NCBI GenBank assembly: GCA_026396875.1
Contig: JAPLVY010000008.1
Location: forward strand, 1 to 41,089
Direction of reading: 5' to 3'
DNA length: 41,089 nt
Source of the DNA: Candidatus Falkowiibacteriota bacterium
GTDB taxonomy: Bacteria > Patescibacteriota > Patescibacteriia > Patescibacteriales > UBA12465
The notes below the pieces were generated by a model. The model ran no database searches. It was not told the DNA's origin and worked only from the letters and a program-made list of their open reading frames with translations. A program made the position numbers and the translations under genes. Positions 31,817 to 40,742 of this stretch are shown here, piece by piece; position 1 is the stretch's first letter; every line of letters begins with the position of its first letter.

Positions 31817-32833
31817 CTATATTATATTAACTTCTTCTTCCAAATCAATAGCAAACTGCTTTTTAATGACTAACTTAATCTTTTTAACCAAATTTAATAG
31901 ATCTTTAGCACTGGCTCCACCGTAATTCACTAAAATTAAGGCCTGTTTTTCGTAGACACCAACTTTTCCAAAGATTTTACCCTTAAAACCGGCCTTTTCA
32001 ATCAACCAGCCCGCTGGAATTTTTATTTTATTGCCAGATGGAAAGCTTTTTATATCAGGAAAACTTTTTTCTAATTTTTTAAATTTGGAAACGCTAATTC
32101 CCGGATTCTTGAAGAATGACCCTGCATTAGCAATGAGCGCTGGTGATGGCAATTTACTGTTTCTGATATCTTGAATAGCTGTCACCACCTGTTTCAAGTT
32201 TGGCTTATGAATTCCTTTTTCTTTCAAGCGCGCACGGATGTCACCATAATCTAGCTTGAGATTCGCTTTTTTGTTTAAGCGAAGAGCGACTGAATAAATA
32301 AAATATTTTCCCTTTAATTTATTCTTAAAGATACTATCGCGGTAAGCAAATTTGCAATCCTTGGAAGTAAATATTTTTTCCTTGCCAGTTTGCAAATCGA
32401 TTGCCACTAGATGGTCAAAGCAGTCTTTCAATTCAACGCCATAAGCGCCAATATTCTGCACCGGAGCAGCTCCCGCCGTACCGGGCACCAAATAAAGATT
32501 TTCTACCCCATACCAACCACTCTCGGCCGCGAGGTGCACAAAGTGCGTCCAGCTCTCACCGGACAAAGCTGAAAAAATTACTGACTCTTTATCTTCGGAG
32601 AGGACACCCGTGCCTTTGATTTCGTTTTTCAAAACCAAGCCTTTTATTTTTTTGCTAATTAGGACATTAGATCCACCACCCAATACAAAAATATGCTTGC
32701 TTTTTTCTTTTGCCCAGCTAATCGCCTCTAGCAGTTCTTCTCTGTTAGATATTACCGCAAAAAACTCGGCCTTGGCGGCGAGTTTAAGCGTATTTAACTT
32801 TTGCAACTCAAAATTTCGTTCAATCTTCAGCAT
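31817..32833 (-). CDS. murB: UDP-N-acetylenolpyruvoylglucosamine reductase
   Basis: MurB (338 aa) reduces UDP-GlcNAc-enolpyruvate to UDP-MurNAc with NADPH and FAD. The FAD domain has VLGGGSNVLIS and VPGTAGAAPVQNIGAYGVELKD; FAYRDSIFK carries the conserved Tyr and Arg. The catalytic Ser is in NAGSFFKNP, and the C-terminal domain has AGWLIEKAGFKG and an acidic end EEEVNII. The insertion pattern is that of type I MurB (as in E. coli). It lies between an ABC transporter gene and the ASCH gene, about 3 kb from the other mur genes. Confidence 0.96.
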   Translation of the reverse strand: MLKIERNFELQKLNTLKLAAKAEFFAVISNREELLEAISWAKEKSKHIFVLGGGSNVLISKKIKGLVLKNEIKGTGVLSEDKESVIFSALSGESWTHFVHLAAESGWYGVENLYLVPGTAGAAPVQNIGAYGVELKDCFDHLVAIDLQTGKEKIFTSKDCKFAYRDSIFKNKLKGKYFIYSVALRLNKKANLKLDYGDIRARLKEKGIHKPNLKQVVTAIQDIRNSKLPSPALIANAGSFFKNPGISVSKFKKLEKSFPDIKSFPSGNKIKIPAGWLIEKAGFKGKIFGKVGVYEKQALILVNYGGASAKDLLNLVKKIKLVIKKQFAIDLEEEVNII

Positions 32834-32872
32834 GAGTTTATTTTACGGCTATTTACGGAAAAGTTCCAGGGT

Positions 32873-34663
32873 CTATCTCACCTCCCCCAATTCTTGCAAC
32901 TTAATCAATTTGGCATACAAACCACCATTAATTCGCGCCAGCTCATGATGACTACCGCTTTCCGCCAAACATCCATTCTCCAAAACCAGAATTTTGTCAG
33001 CTTTTTTAATGGTGCTGAGTCGATGCGCAATAATTATCATGGTTCTTCCCTTGCTGATTTTATCCATCGCATCTTGAATCAATTTTTCACTATAGCTGTC
33101 CAAGCTGGAAGTTGCTTCATCAAAAATTAAAACCTTGGGATTAGCAAGTATTGCCCTGGCGATACCAACGCGTTGACGCTGACCACCAGAAAGCTTGATT
33201 CCCCTCTCTCCGACCATCGTATCGTATTTCTTGTCCAGTTTCTCGATAAATTCTTCGGCGTTAGCAATACGAGCAGCTGCTTGAATTTCCTGAAGTGATG
33301 CGCCTGGTTTGGCGTAGGAGATATTCTCGCGAATTGATAAATCAAAAATTTCCACTTCCTGAGGAACAATGGCAAAGAATTTACGAAAAGAGTAAAGATC
33401 ATAGTCTTTCAGATTTTTTCCATCCAGAAGCACCTCTCCTTTTTGGGGGTCATAGTGACGATAAACTAAGCGAGCAATCGTTGTCTTACCGCCGCCAGAC
33501 GGACCGACAAGAGCGGTGACGCCGCCAGCGGGAATTTTACAGGTTAAGTCATTGATTGCTGGACTAGAATTTTCTGAATAAAAAAATGAAACATTTTTGA
33601 ATTCCAATTCGCCGTGAATCCTCTTGGGCTTAATTGCGTTTGATTTATTAGCAATTTCGCGCGGCGTATTAAAAAGCTTGATTAGACGGCTAATCCCTTC
33701 TCGCCCCTCTTCCATCTTGTCGTAAAAACGAGATAAGCGATAAAGCGAACCATAAGCTTTCTCACTGAGTGTAAAAACAAAAATCAACGAGCCGATACTG
33801 AGTTCGCCAGTAGAAACAAAATACACTCCCAGAAATAACACGGTTGCCCGACCAAAATCAACAATAGCATTGCGATATAGACCGATTTTCATCATCCAGC
33901 CATATTGGAGGTTATCATTGTCGCGAATTCTAGTCTTAATTTTATCAATCTCTTTCAATTCACGCTTCTCCTGGACAAAAGATTGGACGGCATTGATATT
34001 AATAATTGACTGGGCAGTTTTCCCTGAAGCCATTTCATAGTCTCGATAAAGTTTTTTGCGCACTGGATACATCTTTTTGTTTGACCAATAGGTAAGAAAA
34101 ATAAAAAGAGGCGCAAAAACTAGAAAAGAGGAACCAATCCGCCAGTCGTTCAAGAATAAAATAATCGCGGTAAAAATCAGTTGAATAATTGTCGGCGTAA
34201 TTTCCCAGAGCGTATTACCGATAAACTGAGAAATCCGATCAATTCCCCTCTCAATTTTTACCATCTTAGCGCCGGTATTTTCTTTCTCGTGATAACCGAG
34301 ACTAAGATAAGTTAGCTTCTGCTGCGCTTTTATTGCCAAAAAATATTCGATATCCACGAGGAAACGCAGAATCTTTCGATCGCCAACATACTGAATCAGT
34401 GAGCGAGTTTCGTTTGCTAATAAGTAATAGGCAATCAGCCACAAAATATGTGTGAGTTCTGCCCGGCTAAAATTGGTCAGACCATCAACGACAAATTTCA
34501 AAATATATGGTTGGACCAGATCTAGGCCGGCAGTAAAAGTAGCGATTCCGAGCAAAATAAAAGCCGAGCGATGGAAATTACTCAATAACTTCCATAACTC
34601 TACCCAAAAACGGCTCCAGGGAAGAGTATCTTCAGTTTTTTCCGAATTATCTTGATTATCCAT
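32873..34663 (-). CDS. ABC transporter, half-size exporter (membrane plus ATPase domains)
   Basis: This 596-aa half transporter has six membrane helices in the first 320 residues, then an ATPase domain. Walker A GPSGGGKTT is at about 385-393, the Q-loop VPQEVE follows, the signature LSGGQRQR at about 493, Walker B VLIFDEATSSLD at about 509, and the switch AHRLST near 547. All are intact, so a homodimer should hydrolyse ATP. The type resembles MsbA or multidrug/lipid exporters, but the substrate is unknown. It is upstream of murB in the same direction, so a lipid or envelope precursor is possible. Confidence 0.9.
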   Translation of the reverse strand: MDNQDNSEKTEDTLPWSRFWVELWKLLSNFHRSAFILLGIATFTAGLDLVQPYILKFVVDGLTNFSRAELTHILWLIAYYLLANETRSLIQYVGDRKILRFLVDIEYFLAIKAQQKLTYLSLGYHEKENTGAKMVKIERGIDRISQFIGNTLWEITPTIIQLIFTAIILFLNDWRIGSSFLVFAPLFIFLTYWSNKKMYPVRKKLYRDYEMASGKTAQSIININAVQSFVQEKRELKEIDKIKTRIRDNDNLQYGWMMKIGLYRNAIVDFGRATVLFLGVYFVSTGELSIGSLIFVFTLSEKAYGSLYRLSRFYDKMEEGREGISRLIKLFNTPREIANKSNAIKPKRIHGELEFKNVSFFYSENSSPAINDLTCKIPAGGVTALVGPSGGGKTTIARLVYRHYDPQKGEVLLDGKNLKDYDLYSFRKFFAIVPQEVEIFDLSIRENISYAKPGASLQEIQAAARIANAEEFIEKLDKKYDTMVGERGIKLSGGQRQRVGIARAILANPKVLIFDEATSSLDSYSEKLIQDAMDKISKGRTMIIIAHRLSTIKKADKILVLENGCLAESGSHHELARINGGLYAKLIKLQELGEVR

Positions 34664-34679
34664 AAAAAAATCATTAAAA

Positions 34680-34701
34680 ACTGGGCTATCTACTAGCCAG
34701 T
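34680..34701 (-). promoter_or_regulatory. Hairpin with T run upstream of the ABC transporter gene
   Basis: ACTGGCTA pairs with TAGCCCAGT (one bulged base) around GTAGA, followed on the minus strand by TTTTTAATGATTTTTTT and the start codon. TATACA/TATATA sequences just upstream (34701-34713) could be the -10. It looks like a small attenuator, but the promoter assignment is weak. Confidence 0.35.
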
Positions 34702-34779
34702 ATATAATGTATACGAAGGAAAAGAAATAAGGTTACAAAAAAATTAACAATTTCCGTCGGTCAAGTTGATAAAATAAAA

Positions 34780-34823
34780 CAAGGAGTTCGTAATCTAATT
34801 AATTTTAGATTTTGAACTCCTTG
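34780..34823 (-). terminator. Terminator of the 146-aa membrane protein gene
   Basis: CAAGGAGTTC pairs perfectly with GAACTCCTTG and an inner AATCTAA pairs with TTAGATT. The T-rich tract (TTTTATTTTATC) follows on the minus strand only. Confidence 0.85.
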
Positions 34824-34842
34824 TGTAGGATGTGTTTTGGTC

Positions 34843-35283
34843 TTAAGAAAGATCGGCAATGATCTTTCTTTTTTCTTCTCGCCTGGCAATACTGGCAATA
34901 ATAGCCTCTTTGATTAAAATTGTCTCTGCAGCAATCCTGCTAACAGCTGCCGTTAGAAATACTGCGAGCAATATCGCACCAGATAGATTAATGGTCATTT
35001 CTGCTAAGCCTTTAACTAAAACAAAGGAAGCAATACCTACAATAAAGCCTATAGCCGACACCATTCTTATAAACAGTGAGTCTTCGTCGTCGTTGCCACC
35101 TGAAATCAAAGACCATCCTTCTATAAATGCGGAACCGAGCAAGCCAAAGCCAACTGCGCACACGGGAATTACTATCGCCGACCCAATATTAAAAGGGTGG
35201 GACATGTAGGTTGGCAGGAACACCATTGCAATACAAATTGTCGACATGATCGCCGACAGACTTCTTAAACTTTTTTTCTTCAT
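34843..35283 (-). CDS. Hypothetical membrane protein, 146 aa
   Basis: No family is recognised. Four hydrophobic helices are visible (SAIMSTICIAMVFL, IVIPVCAVGFGLLGSAF, MVSAIGFIVGIASFVLV, GAILLAVFLTAAVSRIAAE), with an acidic loop SGGNDDEDS between the second and third. The C-terminus is charged (ARREEKRKIIADL) and probably cytoplasmic. The gene is monocistronic, with a consensus promoter and its own terminator, in the same direction as its neighbours. Confidence 0.75.
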   Translation of the reverse strand: MKKKSLRSLSAIMSTICIAMVFLPTYMSHPFNIGSAIVIPVCAVGFGLLGSAFIEGWSLISGGNDDEDSLFIRMVSAIGFIVGIASFVLVKGLAEMTINLSGAILLAVFLTAAVSRIAAETILIKEAIIASIARREEKRKIIADLS

Positions 35284-35318
35284 TTTCTTGTTAATTTACG
35301 TGATTAGTACTTAGTTTA

Positions 35319-35347
35319 ATAATATCATGATTATTATTTATTGTCAA
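35319..35347 (-). promoter_or_regulatory. Promoter of the 146-aa membrane protein gene
   Basis: TTGACA at 35342-35347 and TATTAT at 35319-35324 are separated by exactly 17 bases; the leader would be about 30 bases. Confidence 0.8.
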
Positions 35348-35412
35348 TAGGATGATTCGTATTTTGAATATATTTGGCTTAAATTAGATAAAATATTAAA
35401 AAAGTCGAAGGT

Positions 35413-35988
35413 CTATTCTAGAGAAATTCTTTCATAAGATTTCATTAATTCATACCAAGCCTGATGAATACTTTCCAGCTCTTCCCTGACTTCCGGGAAA
35501 AATGCGACATCACGGTAGTCTCGCTCCATTTTTGCATATACTCTAAATTCCCCGCCCGACTCTTTGTCGTCCTTGGCCATGGAAAAATACATGCTATCAG
35601 TCATATGGCTGGCCGAGTCGGCACAAGCAACAATTTTTGCTTCCAGTGATTCCGGTGCAAGGTCTCGGCAGCGATGAGCTCTGACGCAATGCAGGACTTG
35701 TGCTAATTTATCAGCTGGGTAAGCTTCCTGCTCCAGAAATATTCTCGCCTGCTCTTCACTTCTGATTGCATGATCAACTTCGGTGGGAATTGGATAATGT
35801 CCGAGGTCATGAAGCCAGGCTCCGAGAATTGCAATTTCCAAATCGACTTGCGGATATTTTGTTGCAATATGCCTAACCCATTTTTCAACCTCTGGAACGT
35901 GTGGTAACAAGTGATAAGGATCTGAGCCGAAATCATTAACCGTTTGAAGAAATTTATTTTTCGCTTTTTCAATAATTGTTTCTGGCAT
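35413..35988 (-). CDS. HD-domain metal-dependent phosphohydrolase
   Basis: The 191-aa protein shows a complete HD domain: His30 in HLLPHV, the HD doublet His60-Asp61 in WLHDLGH, and the distal Asp124 in CADSASHM. DHAIRSEEQARIFL between them is typical of small uncharacterised HD hydrolases. Such proteins cleave nucleotides or phosphate esters; the substrate cannot be inferred. It is 6 bp downstream of murC and probably cotranscribed with the peptidoglycan genes. I see no good terminator after it. Confidence 0.85.
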   Translation of the reverse strand: MPETIIEKAKNKFLQTVNDFGSDPYHLLPHVPEVEKWVRHIATKYPQVDLEIAILGAWLHDLGHYPIPTEVDHAIRSEEQARIFLEQEAYPADKLAQVLHCVRAHRCRDLAPESLEAKIVACADSASHMTDSMYFSMAKDDKESGGEFRVYAKMERDYRDVAFFPEVREELESIHQAWYELMKSYERISLE

Positions 35989-35994
35989 ATAAAA

Positions 35995-37413
35995 TTATTT
36001 TTTCACTAAAGCTTCGCCGACTCTAAAAATATCTCCAGCCCCCATTAACAGCAGGAGGTCACCGGCCTGCAAACTTTCTCGCAGATAAAATTCTGCCTCT
36101 TTTAAATCCTTGAAATATTTAACGATCTGTTCTTGTTTGGTGATTTTATTTTTTTGTTTAATTTCCAAGACTAAATCACGGCTAGAAACTCCGCCCTGCT
36201 TTTCCCTGGCGGAACCATAGATTTCCAAAATTCCCAAGAAATCGGCTCCAGAAAAACTTTTCACAAAATCTTTGAATAAAACTTTGGTACGGGTAAAAGT
36301 ATGCGGGTGAAAAAAAACGACTAATTTTTTATCGGGATATGCTTCCCTGAAAGCCTTAACCGTCGCCTGGACCTCGGAAGGATGATGAGCGTAATCGTCA
36401 AAAATTTTCACGCCATTAAATTTACCGAGTAATTCCGCGCGTCTTGCCGTACCAGAAAAAGAAGCCAAATATTTTTTAATTTCTGATATTTCAACACCCA
36501 GGGCAAGGGCACCGGCAATAACCGCTAATGCGTTCGCAACGTTGTGCGCTCCCAATAATTTTGTTTTAAATAAGCCGGCCTGACCAAAAACTTTAAAATA
36601 CTGTTGTCCATCTTTAAGAGTTGCGCCGTAGCCAACCAAAATTCCTTTCTGAGCCCAGTGCTCCGCTTCATCCTTGCCATTTACTAACGCATACGGAAAA
36701 ACTCTTCCTTGGCAAAATTTTGCCACTTCTATTGCCTGCTTATCTTGAACATTGACTACCAGGAAACCTTTTGGCGGAATTTTTTTAATAAAATCGATAA
36801 AGACCTGAAGATAAGCTTTTTTGGTTTTAAAATAATCTGGATGATCGTAATCAATATTGTTCAATAAAACTCCTTGAGGGGAAAAATATTGCAGCTTATT
36901 GCCATACTCATCTGCTTCGGCAACAAATAATTTTGATGTCCCCGATAAAGCACTCCCATTAAATTGTGGCACCCGAGCACCAACCAAAACATTGGGATTC
37001 AAACCAACTTTCTGCAAAATATAACCAAGCCAAGCGGAAGTGGTTGTTTTCCCGTGGCTGCCGCAAACAGCAATTCCGTCATGAGAACTAAATACCGCCC
37101 CCACTGCTTGTGAGAAGTTTAAAACTAAAGATTTTTTAAAATTACCAAGAGCGGCTACTTCGCAGTTATTCTCTTTCGAATAAGCAATAGAATAAACAAT
37201 CAAATCTGCTCCCTGAATTTGCGAGGCTTGAAATCCGGAAAAAACCCTTATGCCAGTCCGACGCAAAACTTTATCCGTCATGAATGTTTCCGGGATATCC
37301 GAACCAGAGACAAGGACTCCTTGCTGAGTTAAGAATTGAGCCAGCATAGTCATGCCGACTCCCTTGATGCCTATAAAATAGGCTGTTTTAACTTTTCTTC
37401 CCTGAATATTCAT
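35995..37413 (-). CDS. murC: UDP-N-acetylmuramate--L-alanine ligase
   Basis: MurC (472 aa) adds L-Ala to UDP-MurNAc using ATP. The N-terminal domain has GIKGVGMTMLAQFL, which binds the UDP part. The P-loop GSHGKTTT is at about residue 117-124, followed by EADEYGNKL and NIDYDHPDYF of the central domain. The C-terminal domain has IFDDYAHHPSEVQATVKAF. The length is normal. Its start overlaps the 3' end of murG by 26 bp, suggesting translational coupling. Confidence 0.97.
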   Translation of the reverse strand: MNIQGRKVKTAYFIGIKGVGMTMLAQFLTQQGVLVSGSDIPETFMTDKVLRRTGIRVFSGFQASQIQGADLIVYSIAYSKENNCEVAALGNFKKSLVLNFSQAVGAVFSSHDGIAVCGSHGKTTTSAWLGYILQKVGLNPNVLVGARVPQFNGSALSGTSKLFVAEADEYGNKLQYFSPQGVLLNNIDYDHPDYFKTKKAYLQVFIDFIKKIPPKGFLVVNVQDKQAIEVAKFCQGRVFPYALVNGKDEAEHWAQKGILVGYGATLKDGQQYFKVFGQAGLFKTKLLGAHNVANALAVIAGALALGVEISEIKKYLASFSGTARRAELLGKFNGVKIFDDYAHHPSEVQATVKAFREAYPDKKLVVFFHPHTFTRTKVLFKDFVKSFSGADFLGILEIYGSAREKQGGVSSRDLVLEIKQKNKITKQEQIVKYFKDLKEAEFYLRESLQAGDLLLLMGAGDIFRVGEALVKK

Positions 37414-38482
37414 AAATTTTATCCGCTAGAAAATTAGCTGCGCCCGGCTTAACTATTTTTTTGATTGCCGAAGACATTCTTACCAACTCCGCTTTGTCAT
37501 TTAATATTTGATGGACATGTGAAACAAAATTATCCACAGTCAAAGATTTTTGATCCAAAACAAACGCCGCTTCGGAAAATATTTTAGCATTATCTTCTTG
37601 ATGAGAATTGGGCATGGGAACCAAAATGGCCGGCTTCGCCAGAAGAGAGATCTCAGTTAGCGTGGACAGACCACAGCGAGAAATTACTAAATCGCTGACT
37701 GCCATCAAGCCAATTATTTCAGAGTGTGGCAGGAAACCGTAAGACTGATAGGCTTCGGAATTTTTGGCACGCTCTTTCCCTTCACCACTCAAATGAATGA
37801 CTTGGAAATCTGATAATTTTGGCAAACTGGAAACGACCAGATTATTCAAAAAATCTGCCCCGGTGCCACCGCCAGTAACCAAAATTACTGGTCGCTTTTT
37901 ATTCAGATGATATTTTTTGCAAATCGCGTCTGTTCCTCTAACGGCTATGGAGAGCTCTTCGTCGTCTGCAGGGTTACCGATCCATTGGGCTCGCGAATAA
38001 TCCGCAACAGATTTTTCAAAGGCCACAGTCTTAAGAGAAGCCAATGGTGCAATTAACTGATTGGCTAGGCCGGGACGAAAGTCTTGCTGGTGCATAAATA
38101 CGGGGATTCTCAAAAGCCAGGCTGCACAAGCCGGCGGCACTGCCACAAAAGCTCCAACCGAAAGCAGTACCCGGGGGCGATATTTGATTAGATAATAAAA
38201 CGATTGACCAAATGCAAAAACAATACTGAAGATGTCAAAAAAATTACGCCAAGAAAAATAACGGCGGAGTTTTCCTGAAGAAATTTTGAGATATTTAATT
38301 GAAAAGTTTTTTGTTTCATTCTCCACTAGAGAGACTTCTGGTCCATCAGCGGTCCCAAAAAAAATAAATTCCACTTCTGGGTGTTCGCGCGCAAGTACCC
38401 TGGCCACGCTTAAAAGTGGTACCACTGGTCCACCAGTACCACCGCCACTCAAGGCGATTAATATTTTTCTTTTCCTATTCAT
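37388..38482 (-). CDS. murG: Undecaprenyl-PP-MurNAc-pentapeptide GlcNAc transferase
   Basis: MurG (364 aa) converts lipid I to lipid II at the inner face of the membrane. The N-terminal glycine loop is LSGGGTGGPVVPLLSVA; the residue after GGTGG is Pro19, where many MurG proteins have His (GGTGGH). The second glycine loop is VTGGGTGADFLN, and the C-terminal domain keeps ISRCGLSTLTEI, LVPMPNSHQEDNA and the terminal helices. It overlaps murC and is 2 bp from ftsW. Confidence 0.95.
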   Translation of the reverse strand: MNRKRKILIALSGGGTGGPVVPLLSVARVLAREHPEVEFIFFGTADGPEVSLVENETKNFSIKYLKISSGKLRRYFSWRNFFDIFSIVFAFGQSFYYLIKYRPRVLLSVGAFVAVPPACAAWLLRIPVFMHQQDFRPGLANQLIAPLASLKTVAFEKSVADYSRAQWIGNPADDEELSIAVRGTDAICKKYHLNKKRPVILVTGGGTGADFLNNLVVSSLPKLSDFQVIHLSGEGKERAKNSEAYQSYGFLPHSEIIGLMAVSDLVISRCGLSTLTEISLLAKPAILVPMPNSHQEDNAKIFSEAAFVLDQKSLTVDNFVSHVHQILNDKAELVRMSSAIKKIVKPGAANFLADKIYEYSGKKS

Positions 38483-38484
38483 AA

Positions 38485-39678
38485 TTACTGACGATTACGC
38501 ACGCGCAGATTTTCCTTGGTTTGCTTGCTGATATTAATCAAGAGACCCATCGCCATCATAATAGAAATTATTGCTGTGCCGCCATAACTAATAAAAGGCA
38601 GAGGCACGCCAGTCATAGGGATAATGTTAATCATTCCACCGATATTAAAAAAGGCCTGAATAATCATCCAAAAAACCACACCAATAGCCAAGTTGCGACC
38701 AAAACCATCGGGCGCTTTTTTGGAAATCAAATATCCACGATAGAAAATAAAACCAAAAAGAAACAAGAAGGCGATGTTACAGATAAAGCCAATCTCTTCG
38801 GAAATAATTGGAAATATCGCGTCGCCATAAACTTCTGGTAGATAATTAAACTTTTGCCTGCTTTGTCCTAAGCCGCGACCAAAAATTCCGCCTGAGCCAA
38901 CAGCGATTAGCGACTGATTAATCTGGTAACAGGCATCGAGCTTAGTTTTTTCGTTATTGGGATCTTTTAGACACTGGAATCTACTAGCTTTATAATCGGT
39001 CTTGCCGTTAGCGTTCTCCACTGGACGGCTAGAGACTTGATAAATCAGGAAAATTGCGGCCAAACCCATCAAGCCGACCAGCATGATATGCTTAAAATTT
39101 CCGCCACCGACAAAAAACACAGCGATGGAAGTAGAGATAAGGATTAGCAAAGTTCCTAGGTCTGGCTGTAAATACATCAAAAAGCCAATAAGACTCAGAA
39201 TAACTATGAATGGTAAAATGCCCTGAGAATAATCGTTCAACTGATTCTTTTTAACCTCCAGCCAAGCTGACAAATAAAAGAGGAAGGCAAGCTTTACTAA
39301 TTCCGAAGGCTGGATTGACTGACCAAAAATATTAATCCAACTACGAGCCGTGCCATAATTAGACCTAAGCCCTGGCACAAAAACTAAAACCAACAAACCA
39401 ATTGAGCTAAAAAGAAAAAATAAGGCAAATTTCTGCCAGCGGTGGTAATCGACACGAGAGATTAGATAGCAAGCCAAGGCGCCAAGAATAATGGCGATCA
39501 ACTGATGATTAAAATAATAATAACTATTATTGTTTTTCAAGTAGCTAACCACCGAGGAAGCACTAGAAAGCATGATCAGACCGAAAAGAAGAATGGCCGC
39601 TAAGGCGACAATTAATTTTTTATCCGGTTCATGCTCTCCCTTTAGCGGAGCAAACCATTTTTTTATTTTTTGTATCAT
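38485..39678 (-). CDS. ftsW: FtsW/RodA-family peptidoglycan polymerase (SEDS)
   Basis: FtsW (397 aa) polymerises lipid II in the divisome. About ten membrane helices are visible. SEDS landmarks are ARSWINIFGQSIQPSELVKLAFLFYLSAWL, QPDLGTLLI, and GRGLGQSRQKFNYLPEVYGDAIFPIISEEIG in the large periplasmic loop, with the catalytic Asp in VYGDAIF, then NIIPMTGVPLPFISYGGTAI. The periplasmic loop carries an unusual Cys pair (RFQCLKD and DACYQ), perhaps a disulphide. It is placed between mraY and murG. Confidence 0.94.
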   Translation of the reverse strand: MIQKIKKWFAPLKGEHEPDKKLIVALAAILLFGLIMLSSASSVVSYLKNNNSYYYFNHQLIAIILGALACYLISRVDYHRWQKFALFFLFSSIGLLVLVFVPGLRSNYGTARSWINIFGQSIQPSELVKLAFLFYLSAWLEVKKNQLNDYSQGILPFIVILSLIGFLMYLQPDLGTLLILISTSIAVFFVGGGNFKHIMLVGLMGLAAIFLIYQVSSRPVENANGKTDYKASRFQCLKDPNNEKTKLDACYQINQSLIAVGSGGIFGRGLGQSRQKFNYLPEVYGDAIFPIISEEIGFICNIAFLFLFGFIFYRGYLISKKAPDGFGRNLAIGVVFWMIIQAFFNIGGMINIIPMTGVPLPFISYGGTAIISIMMAMGLLINISKQTKENLRVRNRQ

Positions 39679-39684
39679 TTATTT

Positions 39685-40734
39685 TTACCAATTTTTATCT
39701 AAAAGAAAAATCATTAAGCCAATCGCCGAGGCCACCCCAGAAACCAACCAAAAACGCATCACGATTTTTGATTCCGACCAACCAATTGCCTGAAAATGAT
39801 GATGAATGGGTGCGGAGCGAAAAACTTTTTTCTTGAATATTTTCTTGGAAACCACTTGAATAATTACTGACAAAGACTCGACTAGAAAAATAAACCCGAT
39901 AGGAATTAACAATAGAGCGTTATTAGTTAACATTGCTATTACCCCCAGAGTAACCCCCAGGCTCATTGAGCCGGTATCGCCGAGATAAAATCTGGCTGGC
40001 GGAATATTAAACCACAGAAAAGATAGGAGCGCTCCAATAATCACCCCACAAAACACCGCCAAATCATAGCGCCCCAGAGCAAAGGCGATAATTCCGAACG
40101 AACCATAGGCGATCATTAGAGTTCCGCCCGCCAAACCATCCAAGCCATCAGTTTCGTTGACCGAAAAAGCAGTAGCAACAATAATGAAAATGAATACTGG
40201 AATATACCACCAACCAATTTCAAAGCTACCGAAAAATGGTAGATGAATAACGGTCCAATCCAGCTTGAAATAGAACCAGAGCGAGGCCAAAAGGGCAATA
40301 AACAGATAGACAAGCAGACGATGCCTTAGTTTTAATCCACCACCGCCCTTAGTTCCCAAGCCGCGCACATCCAACCAGTCATCAACCAAGCCAATCAATG
40401 CCGAAGCGATAAGAACCCCAAGAGGCAGAAAAGTCTCTGGCCGTGACAAAAAATTTAAGCCAGCTAGCCAGGAACCAGGAGCCCAAAGGGAGAAAAAATA
40501 GAAGAATAGAGAGAAGCAAAGAACGGTGAACCAGATTAAAATACCGCCCATGGTTGGTGTACCTTCTTTGTGTGCATGCAGGAGACTGAAAATTGGCGTT
40601 GCTCCATTATTGCGAATTTTTTTCCCGAGCTTATACTTATAGAGGAAATGGGTTAATAGTGGTGTTAACAGAAAGGAAAAGGCAAAGGCGAGAGTAGTTA
40701 AAAAGATTAACCTAGAAATATGGAAAGAAGTCAT
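39685..40734 (-). CDS. mraY: Phospho-MurNAc-pentapeptide transferase
   Basis: MraY (349 aa) attaches phospho-MurNAc-pentapeptide to undecaprenyl phosphate. The start at 40734 gives MTSFHISRLIFL; 22 codons upstream run into the preceding gene. Conserved parts are EGTPTMGGILI, GLVDDWLDVRG, NETDGLDGLAGG (catalytic acidic cluster), IPPARFYLGDTGSMSLG and the histidine run IHHHFQAIGWSE. Ten helices are present, as expected. Confidence 0.96.
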   Translation of the reverse strand: MTSFHISRLIFLTTLAFAFSFLLTPLLTHFLYKYKLGKKIRNNGATPIFSLLHAHKEGTPTMGGILIWFTVLCFSLFFYFFSLWAPGSWLAGLNFLSRPETFLPLGVLIASALIGLVDDWLDVRGLGTKGGGGLKLRHRLLVYLFIALLASLWFYFKLDWTVIHLPFFGSFEIGWWYIPVFIFIIVATAFSVNETDGLDGLAGGTLMIAYGSFGIIAFALGRYDLAVFCGVIIGALLSFLWFNIPPARFYLGDTGSMSLGVTLGVIAMLTNNALLLIPIGFIFLVESLSVIIQVVSKKIFKKKVFRSAPIHHHFQAIGWSESKIVMRFWLVSGVASAIGLMIFLLDKNW

Positions 40735-40742
40735 AAAAAAAA

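Noticed and set aside
34663-34780. Firm promoter for the ABC transporter gene
   Set aside because: TATACA/TATATA sequences exist but no -35 fits at a normal distance, so I only list the hairpin.
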